DNA from: Xiheimicrobium sp052034585
GTDB lineage: Bacteria > Myxococcota > Myxococcia > Myxococcales > Myxococcaceae
Direction of reading: 5' to 3'
DNA: 64,000 nucleotides
NCBI GenBank assembly: GCA_052034585.1
Contig: JBPOIJ010000105.1
Location: 51,082 to 115,081, forward strand
Shown: positions 39,320 to 46,128 of the stretch, one piece after another
How the letters are laid out: each line of letters starts with the position of its first letter
How positions within the stretch are numbered: position 1 is the stretch's first letter
Program-made: the position numbers and the translations under genes
The notes under the pieces: model-generated
The model's input: the letters and a program-made list of their open reading frames with translations, nothing else
The model's database searches: none
What the model was told of the DNA's origin: nothing

Positions 39320-40792
39320 TCAGAACGAGATCCCCGGCCACGTCGGCAGCGGCGCGTCGGCCTTGGCAGGGAGCAACACCCCGAGCGGATAGGTGCAGGA
39401 CTGGCCCATCAACACGCCGGCGGGCCGGTGGTTGCCGCTCGCGCGAATTCCTCCGAAGGGCAGTCGGCCACTCGCGCCTGCGCTCGAACGGTTCCAGTGC
39501 AGCACGCCCACCCGCAGCTCGTCGGCGCAGCGCTCGAAGGTGTCTTCGTTCTCGGTGAAGACCGCGGCCGACAGCCCAAACTCGGTGTCGTTCGCGACGG
39601 CGACGGCCTGCTCCAGCGAATCGACGACCTGCACGGCGAGATCGGGCGCGAACAGCTCGGTGTCGGTGTAGCCGGCGACCGGGGCGGCCGAGCGCGCGAA
39701 GTGGACCGCCGGACGCACGTAGAAGCCCTGGTGGCCCTGCACCTCGATGGCGCTCCCCGGCGCGAGGGCCTCGAAGCCACCTCGACGGGCGAGCGTTTGG
39801 GCGGAGAGGAGGCGCTGACGAGTGGCCTCCGAGACGACAGGGCCCATGAAGACGCCGTCGTCGAAGACGTAGCCCACCGTGATGCTCTTGGCGGCGGCGG
39901 CGAGCCTCTCCGCGAGCTGCTCGGCGATGCCTCGGGTGGCGATGACGCGCGAGGTGCAGGTGCAGCGCTGGCCAGCGGTCGCGAACCCCGAGAAGGCGAT
40001 CTCCCGCACCGTGCGCTCGAGCGAGCAGTCATCGAAGACGAGGCTCGCGTTCTTGCCCCCGAGCTCGAGCGCGACGAGGAGCCCCGGACGATGCGCGTTC
40101 GCGGCGACGATGCGTTGGCCGACGGGGACCGAGCCGGTGAAGAGGAGCGCGTCGATGCCGGGATGGGTCGAGAGCTTCTCCGCCGTCTGCGCCGCGCCCT
40201 GCACGAGGTTGAACACGCCCGCTGGAAAGCCCGCCGCCTCGAAGCACTTCGCCATCAGCTCCGCGGTGCCGGGTCCTTTGTCGCTCGGCTTGAAGACGAC
40301 GGTGTTGCCCATCAAGAGGGCGGGCACGAGCTGGCCGTTGGGCAGGTGTCCCGGGAAGTTGAAGGGCCCGATGACCGCGGCGACGCCGTGCGGGCGGTGG
40401 CGAATTTCTCCAGGGAGATCGGCGATCGACGAGTCCTGAACGGCGGCGGCGCCCTCACCGAGCGAGACGTCGACCTTCGTCACCATCGCGCCGACTTCGG
40501 TCTTCGCTTCCCACAGGGGTTTGCCGATCTCCCGGGCGATGCAGCGGGCGAGCGCGTCGGCGTGCGCCTTCAGCTGCGCCTGGTACTTGCGGAGGAGGTC
40601 GGCGCGCGCGGCCTGGCTCAGCCGTCTCCAGCTCGGAGACGCGGCGCGGGCGGCAGCGACGGCGTCGTCGACGTGCGCGAGGCTCCAGGGGTGCCGGCCG
40701 ACGACATCGGCGAGATCGGCTGGGCTGCGGAGCTCGAGCTCGCCGTCAGGGCTCGAGGGAGAAACGAAACGGCCACCGATGAAGTCGGGCAT
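39320..40792 (-). CDS. astD: Succinylglutamate-semialdehyde dehydrogenase-like protein
   Basis: A 490-residue aldehyde dehydrogenase. The AstD signature GPFNFPGHLPNGQLVPALLMGN lies near residue 145. The catalytic Glu is in ALELGGKNAS (about 247), and the catalytic Cys is in GQRCTCTSR (about 280). AstD oxidises N-succinylglutamate semialdehyde in arginine catabolism. Here the neighbour is a kinase of arginine biosynthesis, so the physiological substrate may be a related acylated glutamate semialdehyde. ATG 40792 is the first codon of the conserved N-terminus. The family assignment is good; the exact acyl group is not shown by the sequence. Confidence 0.82.
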   Translation of the reverse strand: MPDFIGGRFVSPSSPDGELELRSPADLADVVGRHPWSLAHVDDAVAAARAASPSWRRLSQAARADLLRKYQAQLKAHADALARCIAREIGKPLWEAKTEVGAMVTKVDVSLGEGAAAVQDSSIADLPGEIRHRPHGVAAVIGPFNFPGHLPNGQLVPALLMGNTVVFKPSDKGPGTAELMAKCFEAAGFPAGVFNLVQGAAQTAEKLSTHPGIDALLFTGSVPVGQRIVAANAHRPGLLVALELGGKNASLVFDDCSLERTVREIAFSGFATAGQRCTCTSRVIATRGIAEQLAERLAAAAKSITVGYVFDDGVFMGPVVSEATRQRLLSAQTLARRGGFEALAPGSAIEVQGHQGFYVRPAVHFARSAAPVAGYTDTELFAPDLAVQVVDSLEQAVAVANDTEFGLSAAVFTENEDTFERCADELRVGVLHWNRSSAGASGRLPFGGIRASGNHRPAGVLMGQSCTYPLGVLLPAKADAPLPTWPGISF

Positions 40793-40826
40793 GGCCGCTT
40801 CCTACGCCGACTCGGGCAGTCGCTCG

Positions 40827-41048
40827 CTACTTCTTGGTCTCGGTCTTGGCTGCCGGGGCGGCCTCGGGCTCGGCGTCGGGCGTGGGCTTGGCCTTCTTCT
40901 TCCCGGTGCTCGGCGCGGCGGTCGTCACGGTGCCAGAGGGAGGTGCCGCTTGTCCCGAGGGCGCTGGAGCTGGAGCGGGCGCCGGCGCTGGAGCAGGCGT
41001 CTGGGCGAAGGCGGGAAGGGCGAGGCAGAGGAGCAGGACGTGCTTCAT
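40827..41048 (-). CDS. Small exported Pro/Ala-rich protein
   Basis: A 73-residue protein. MKHVLLLCLALPAFAQ is a good signal peptide with cleavage at AFA-Q. The mature part is almost entirely Pro, Ala, Thr, Lys and Glu (APAPAPAP run, then KKKAKP and KTETKK). It looks like a disordered periplasmic spacer or a cell-wall-associated peptide. ATG 41048 has GAGG-like purines upstream. Nothing about function can be stated. Confidence 0.6.
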   Translation of the reverse strand: MKHVLLLCLALPAFAQTPAPAPAPAPAPAPSGQAAPPSGTVTTAAPSTGKKKAKPTPDAEPEAAPAAKTETKK

Positions 41049-41167
41049 GTGAGACCTCCGAGAGGGCACCCGACAGACGAGCCGGGTCCGGGGTTATTCG
41101 AGCAGCGAGCTGTCGGCGCCTGGCCGAAACCTGGGCACCCCTGCGAAGCCGAGTATTCTGCCAGACC
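41049..41167. promoter_or_regulatory. Divergent intergenic region upstream of purine nucleoside phosphorylase
   Basis: A 119-base divergent gap. TATTCT at 41154-41159 could serve as a -10 box, but it sits only eight bases before the ATG and lacks a matching -35, so the plus-strand mRNA would be nearly leaderless. No other motif was seen. Confidence 0.25.
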
Positions 41168-42010
41168 ATGGCTTCTTCGGACCTGCTTTCGCGCCTCGAG
41201 GCGTGCACCGCCACCATTGGCAAACGAGCGCCAGGGTTCAAGCCGGCGATCGGCCTCATCCTCGGGTCCGGCTTGGGCGCCTTCGCCGACTCGTTGGAGC
41301 GCGCGGTCTCCATTCCCTACACCGAGCTCCCCGACTTCCCTCGCTCGTCGGTGGTGGGCCACGCTGGCAAGCTGGTGCTCGGCTTTCATCAGGGGCTCCC
41401 GGTGGTGTCGATGCAGGGACGGGTGCACTTCTACGAGGGCTACCAGCCGTGGCAGGTGGCGTTTCCGGCGCGGGTGCTCTGCCGCTTGGGCATCAAGGGG
41501 CTCATCGTCACCAACGCCGCGGGCGGCATCAACTCGCAGTTCTCGGTCGGCGATCTGATGGCCATCACCGATCACCTGAACCTCGCGGGCTACAACCCAC
41601 TGGTCGGTCCGAACGACGAGCAGCTCGGGCCGCGTTTCCCTGACATGAGCAACGCCTACGACTCCGGGTTTCTCGAGGTGCTGCGCGCCTCGGCGAAGGA
41701 GGAGAAGGTCGCGATTCGCGAGGGCGTGTACGTGAGCCTCTCGGGGCCCAGCTACGAGACGCCGGCCGAGATTCGCATGCTGCGCACGATGGGCGCCGAC
41801 GCGGTGGGCATGAGCACGGTGCCCGAGGTCATCGTCGCCGCGCACATGGGCGTCAAGGTGGCTGGGATTTCGTGCATCACCAACCTCGCGGCGGGGCTCT
41901 CGAAGCAGAAGCTCTCGCACGCGGAGGTCTCCGAGACGGCCGACCGGGTGAAGGACGTGTTCTCGCGCCTGCTCACACGGTTCTTGTCGAACCTCGGCAA
42001 GTCGCTCTAA
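41168..42010 (+). CDS. punA: Purine nucleoside phosphorylase (PNP/MTAP family, trimeric type)
   Basis: A 280-residue enzyme that splits purine nucleosides with phosphate. It has GLILGSGLGAF near residue 28 (phosphate loop), VVGHAGKLVLG, GRVHFYEGY near 82, and the base-binding region with TNAAGGIN near residue 115. The PNP signature SLSGPSYETPAEIRMLR near residue 193 is followed by DAVGMSTVPEVIVA and ITNLAAGLS. These correspond to the inosine/guanosine-type trimeric enzyme. ATG 41168 is the only start consistent with the conserved N-terminus; an open frame continues upstream but is noncoding in character. Confidence 0.93.
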   Translation: MASSDLLSRLEACTATIGKRAPGFKPAIGLILGSGLGAFADSLERAVSIPYTELPDFPRSSVVGHAGKLVLGFHQGLPVVSMQGRVHFYEGYQPWQVAFPARVLCRLGIKGLIVTNAAGGINSQFSVGDLMAITDHLNLAGYNPLVGPNDEQLGPRFPDMSNAYDSGFLEVLRASAKEEKVAIREGVYVSLSGPSYETPAEIRMLRTMGADAVGMSTVPEVIVAAHMGVKVAGISCITNLAAGLSKQKLSHAEVSETADRVKDVFSRLLTRFLSNLGKSL

Positions 42011-42037
42011 GGCCTCTCTCGAAGGAAGAAACGACCC

Positions 42038-42409
42038 ATGGCCGACAAACGGAAGCAAGAGCTCTTCAAGAAGGCGCTCGGTGACGAGCGGCGCGACTCT
42101 CCTCGAGTGCCGATGACGTTCCTGTTGCGTGACGTCTCGAACGCGAAGGCCGGCTGGGAAGAGCGGCACGGCGATCTCGCGATCGGCGGCATCGCCTGGA
42201 GAGGCAAGACGCCTCCGCACGGAACGGTCGTCGACGTGCGCTTCCGCTTGATGGGCGTGCCCAGGGAAATTCAGTGCAAGGGCGAGATCATTCGGGTCGT
42301 CGATCAAGGCCAGAACATCGAGTTCCGGGTGCGCTTCATCGAGCTCGACGTGAACGCGGAGCTGGCGATCGCCAAGTACCTCGATGATTGGATCGAGACG
42401 AACGCCTGA
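42038..42409 (+). CDS. PilZ-domain protein
   Basis: A 123-residue single-domain protein resembling PilZ. The N-terminal ERRDSPRVP fits the RxxxR c-di-GMP motif. GDLAIGGIAW about 30 residues later is close to the second motif (D/N)xSxxG, with Ala in place of Ser. PilZ proteins sense c-di-GMP and regulate motility or polysaccharide production. The altered second motif may weaken binding. ATG 42038 lies 27 bases after punA, and the 3' end overlaps the TPR gene by 22 bases. Confidence 0.75.
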   Translation: MADKRKQELFKKALGDERRDSPRVPMTFLLRDVSNAKAGWEERHGDLAIGGIAWRGKTPPHGTVVDVRFRLMGVPREIQCKGEIIRVVDQGQNIEFRVRFIELDVNAELAIAKYLDDWIETNA

Positions 42410-43380
42410 GCGCCAAGTCGGCAGAGGCGTGGTGTCAGGAAGGCCTTCGGCACCTCGAGCTGTCGATGGGCGGGTCGATTCGGGAATACGAAGCGGATCT
42501 CGCGGACGCGCTGCGCTGCTTCACCGAGGCGATCGCGATCGATCCTCGGCATCGCGAGGCGCAGCTCCAACGCGTTCGGCTGCTCGTTCGTGAAGGCCAG
42601 CACGCCGAGGCGATCGACGCCTTGGTCGCGCTCGCGGCGTTGGGTCTCGACGATCTCGAATCGCGGCGGACCCTCGCGGAGGAGCTGCTCAAAGCCGAGC
42701 AGTTTGGTCCGGCGGTCGAGGCGGCCGAGCGGGCGCTCGAGTTGGCTCCAGCGGACGCGGAGGCGCGGGTGTGTTCGGCGCGAGCGCTTCGGCGGCTCTC
42801 GAAGTTCGAGGAGGCGCAGCGTCAGTGGCGGCTGGTGCTCGAGGATCTCGAGGCTCGGAAGCACTTCGACTTTCTCGATTGGGAGCTCGAGGCGGCGCTC
42901 GTCGAGGAACGGCTCGACTTCGAGGGCGGGCTGAGGGCCTTTCGGCTGCTGCTCGAGCGGTCATCGGAGCGGCTCCTGGGCCTCGGCGATCGGGCCTTCG
43001 CCTCCGTCGTTCACGACTCGGAGGCAGCCCATCGCGCACTGATCGCGTTCGTCGATCTCCGGCGGACCGATCGGTCGGTCCTGGCGCGCGCGAGCCAGGT
43101 GTGGCTGTTCGCGAAACGCGCTGACGAGGCGATCGAGGCGGCGCAGTGGTGGGTCGAGGTCGAGCCCTCCTCAGCGCAGGCGTGGTTCAGGCACGCCGAG
43201 TCGTTGGTCGCGGCCGGGCAGCTCCGGCAGGCCATTGCCTCGTACGAGCGAGCCATCGTGCTCTGGCCCGACTTCCTCGGAGCAACGGCGCGGCTCGCGG
43301 TCGTTCGACGACAGCTCGACGAGCAGGGAGGTGACGATGAGGTGCGGTCGTCGAGGAAAGCTCCAGAGGAGGCGACATGA
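42388..43380 (+). CDS. TPR-repeat protein
   Basis: A protein of about 330 residues made almost wholly of helical tetratricopeptide-like repeats (residues about 10-305), such as ALRCFTEAIAIDPRHREAQLQ and AIASYERAIVLWPDFLGATARL. No signal peptide or membrane helix is present, so it is probably cytoplasmic and acts as an interaction scaffold. The start is uncertain. TTG 42388, overlapping the PilZ gene, is the first in-frame option; ATG 42466 would remove the first repeat. The stop overlaps the next ATG (43377-43380), tying it to the SMI1/KNR4 protein. Confidence 0.75.
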   Translation: MDRDERLSAKSAEAWCQEGLRHLELSMGGSIREYEADLADALRCFTEAIAIDPRHREAQLQRVRLLVREGQHAEAIDALVALAALGLDDLESRRTLAEELLKAEQFGPAVEAAERALELAPADAEARVCSARALRRLSKFEEAQRQWRLVLEDLEARKHFDFLDWELEAALVEERLDFEGGLRAFRLLLERSSERLLGLGDRAFASVVHDSEAAHRALIAFVDLRRTDRSVLARASQVWLFAKRADEAIEAAQWWVEVEPSSAQAWFRHAESLVAAGQLRQAIASYERAIVLWPDFLGATARLAVVRRQLDEQGGDDEVRSSRKAPEEAT

Positions 43381-43931
43381 AGAAGGCCGAGAAGCGGTTG
43401 CGCGACGTCATCAAGGCGTTGAAAGGGAAGCTGAAGGAACTCGCGTCACTGCCCGACTACAGCCACCTGCGAGTGGAGCCAGGCGCGCCGGCGACCGCGG
43501 ACGCCCTCGCTGCCTACGAACGCCACCTGGGTCGCCCGCTCCCGCCGTCGTACCGCGCATTCCTCGAGCTTCACGACGGCTATCGCGGCCTTGCCTATCC
43601 TGGGGACATGCTGGCGATTGGCGATCTGCTCCCTGGAGGAAAGTCGGCCGAAGCCATCTCGAAGTGGCGGGAACGGAGCCTTCGCTGGGGCGCGGAGGAG
43701 ACGCGTGAGGCCATTCCAATCGCGAACCTCGGACAGCCAAACAACTGGGTCTTCCTCGATCCCACCAGGCCTCGGGCTCGTGGTGAGTTGACGGTGGTCG
43801 AGTGGGAACCGGAAGACACGACGGAGTACCCGGATCTCGTGGCGTTTCTCGAGGAATGCCTCGAGACCGTGAAGTACGGCATCGCTGAAGCTCGTGGTCT
43901 CGTTTCACCAGACGAAGACGATGATGACTGA
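43377..43931 (+). CDS. SMI1/KNR4 (SUKH) family protein
   Basis: A 184-residue protein with an SMI1/KNR4 domain at about residues 40-165. Characteristic segments are LAAYERHLGRPLPPSYRAFLELHDG near the start and LGQPNNWVFLDPTRP with GELTVVEWEPED in the middle. The C-terminus is acidic (DEDDDD). SUKH proteins often act as immunity proteins for contact-dependent or polymorphic toxins, or as general interaction modules. No toxin is recognisable next to it, and the upstream TPR gene is the only coupled partner. Confidence 0.8.
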   Translation: MKKAEKRLRDVIKALKGKLKELASLPDYSHLRVEPGAPATADALAAYERHLGRPLPPSYRAFLELHDGYRGLAYPGDMLAIGDLLPGGKSAEAISKWRERSLRWGAEETREAIPIANLGQPNNWVFLDPTRPRARGELTVVEWEPEDTTEYPDLVAFLEECLETVKYGIAEARGLVSPDEDDDD

Positions 43932-43940
43932 CGCTGCGGC

Positions 43941-44831
43941 TCATCGCGCGAACAGGCCGTCGTTCGCGTGCTTGCTCCCGAAGCGAAAACCGAGGTTCGC
44001 CGACGCGCTCCACTCGAGTGACGAGCCGCCGCGCCACGCACCGTCACCTCGAAGCGACACCACGATGGGTTGATCATTGAGCGCGAAGGGGACGAGTCCG
44101 AGCTCGCCGCTCCCCAAGACCTGTGGCCGCCATGCGGTCTGAGCCCCCTCGATCTGGAGCACCGCGCCGCCGACGATCGACCCGCGGAAGAAGACGAGCC
44201 CGCCGTCGCTCTCGAGGTTCAGGAAGAGGCGTCCATTCGTGAAGGGCGAGAGGTGGTGGACGAGCGCTCCGTCGGTCGTCGCGATGAGCCGGTGAGCGGC
44301 GACGGGGCCGAGGCCGAGGTGGAACTGCCCCGATGGCGCGCGGAGTGGATCGAAGAGCAGGGTGGCGGCGATCGTCTCGAGCGACCAACGCTCCGAGGCG
44401 CGGGCGTTCAGCTCGAAGTGCGCGATCGTTCCGCCGAAGCCCACGTCGAACGGAAAGGGCAGCCGCACGTCGGGAAAGCCGGGCAGGGTGATGCCGGTCT
44501 CGGTCGCGTGCCGGCGGTAAACGATCTCCCAGGCGGTGGCGTCGAGGCGCTGCGCCAAGGGAGCCCATTCGACCGCGCCGATTCGCTGCACGCCGAGCCA
44601 CACCGAGTCCGTCTTGCTGACGCTCTCGCGCTCCTTGCGCAGGCGCCACGCGGCGCTCACCGTGAAGTCGAGTCGTCCCGAACGCGCGCGCCCACCGGCG
44701 AAGACCTCGACGCCACGCCACGGATCGAAGCAGGTGAAAAACGGCCGCTGCGGGTCGTCCTGATTCCAGCACGGCGCTGGTTCGGCGAGCGACGGTGCCG
44801 CGATGACGAGGAGGAGCGCCGGCCCGAGCAT
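43941..44831 (-). CDS. Envelope protein of unknown function, paralogue A
   Basis: A 296-residue exported protein. MLGPALLLVIAAPSLAE is a signal peptide. The mature part begins with a short Cys-containing segment (PCWNQDDPQRPFFTCFDP) and is then rich in alternating beta-strand patterns, ending LGFRFGSKHANDGLFAR. The C-terminal third (ALNDQPIVVSLRGDGAW to FRFG) parallels the end of the protein encoded upstream. Several strands with terminal aromatics would suit an outer-membrane beta-barrel. ATG 44831 is three bases from the upstream gene's stop. No known family was recognised. Confidence 0.65.
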   Translation of the reverse strand: MLGPALLLVIAAPSLAEPAPCWNQDDPQRPFFTCFDPWRGVEVFAGGRARSGRLDFTVSAAWRLRKERESVSKTDSVWLGVQRIGAVEWAPLAQRLDATAWEIVYRRHATETGITLPGFPDVRLPFPFDVGFGGTIAHFELNARASERWSLETIAATLLFDPLRAPSGQFHLGLGPVAAHRLIATTDGALVHHLSPFTNGRLFLNLESDGGLVFFRGSIVGGAVLQIEGAQTAWRPQVLGSGELGLVPFALNDQPIVVSLRGDGAWRGGSSLEWSASANLGFRFGSKHANDGLFAR

Positions 44832-44834
44832 CGA

Positions 44835-45989
44835 TCACCCCTTCGGCGTCGACAGCTCGTTCGCTCCACGCCGCTCCGGGGCCCAGAGGCTGAAGCGCAG
44901 CCCGGTTTGTCCCGAGACCTCGAAGCCCGGGAGCGCTGGAACGTCGGTGCGCCACGCGCCGCGAAGCTCGGCGAGGAACGTCACCGGGTAGTCGTTGATG
45001 GCGAAGACGATCGCCTCGTAGCCGAGCCGGCCCTTGAGTCGCAGCCCGGGATCGCCGCCGACGCGCTGTTCCCAAAGGAATGAACCCGCGAGGTGATGAT
45101 GGCCGTCGCGATCGAGGGTGACGTCGGCCTCGAGCGCCGCGCCGGGGCGGAACGCCCACTGCTTGCCGGTGAACTCATGCTCGACGCCGGGGCCCGCGCG
45201 GAGTCGCACGAAGGACTCGAGATCCTCCGAGCTCCACAGCGTCAGCACCGCGTCGAGCTCGAGCGGGGCAAAGAACGCCTTCCCGCCGAGCACCTCGACG
45301 TGACCCGCCTCGACACCCCAGGAGAGCGCGAGCGGAATGTCGAAGCGTCGTGGCTTGCCGATGAAGGTGGTGAGGAAGAGGGGCGCCTGCCCGACCCGGT
45401 GAGTGGCGCCGAGGCTCAAGGCCTGCGCGTCGAGCCGCAGCTCGGGTCCCAACCAGACGCTGCCCTCGAGCAGCTTCAGCCGCCACACCGAGTCGTTCGA
45501 GGCCCACGTGACCGAGGTGCCGGTCTCCACGAAGCCGCGTTGGAGCGACCCTTGACCGTCGGGACGAAAGGAGGGCGCCCACGCGCCTCCGAAGTACACG
45601 CGGCGGCTCAGGTCGAAGACGATCTGCACCACTCGCCCACGCTCGTCGCGGTACCAGCCAGGCCGCGTCTCCGCGATCGCCTCGAAGAACGGCCAGTCGT
45701 CGTGCTCGACGTTCATCATCGTCGCGCACCAGGCCGTTCGCTCGAGCGCCTCGCCCAGCCGTCCCTCGGCGTCCAGCTTGCCGTCGGGCGCCGCCAGGCA
45801 GCGCTTGGTCGCCTCGTCGCATTGAACGCGGTAGCGGCCCTCCGGGTTCCTCTCGGTGGCGGCGAGTTGCACGCAGCTGACCGGTTGGTCGTAGCGCAGC
45901 CGCTTGCGCTCCGAGGCGTCGACGGGCGTGACGTGGATCTCCTGCAGCTTGAGCGGCGCGGCGAGCGCTACCAACACGAAGGGGAACAT
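44835..45989 (-). CDS. Envelope protein of unknown function, paralogue B
   Basis: A 384-residue exported protein. The N-terminus MFPFVLVALAAPLKLQE looks like a signal sequence. About residues 20-150 form a domain with four Cys (near VSCVQ, VQCDEATKRC and WCATMM). Residues 150-384 are beta-rich and share the pattern FAINDYPVTFLAELRGAWRTD...LRFSLWAPER with the downstream paralogue. It is probably a beta-barrel or periplasmic protein acting with its partner. ATG 45989 is chosen at the hydrophobic segment; the open frame upstream is not convincing. The gene is separated from the downstream gene by three bases. Confidence 0.65.
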   Translation of the reverse strand: MFPFVLVALAAPLKLQEIHVTPVDASERKRLRYDQPVSCVQLAATERNPEGRYRVQCDEATKRCLAAPDGKLDAEGRLGEALERTAWCATMMNVEHDDWPFFEAIAETRPGWYRDERGRVVQIVFDLSRRVYFGGAWAPSFRPDGQGSLQRGFVETGTSVTWASNDSVWRLKLLEGSVWLGPELRLDAQALSLGATHRVGQAPLFLTTFIGKPRRFDIPLALSWGVEAGHVEVLGGKAFFAPLELDAVLTLWSSEDLESFVRLRAGPGVEHEFTGKQWAFRPGAALEADVTLDRDGHHHLAGSFLWEQRVGGDPGLRLKGRLGYEAIVFAINDYPVTFLAELRGAWRTDVPALPGFEVSGQTGLRFSLWAPERRGANELSTPKG

Positions 45990-46128
45990 GGCGCCGGGCG
46001 AGTGCACCTCGCGGGCCCGCTGCGTCTCACCAGAACGACGAGCGCCGCTGCGCACGATCTCGCGCAGCGGCCCAGGGTGCTCATCGAAGGGTGTCCACCT
46101 GAACCGACGATGCGCGCCGCGATTCCCG

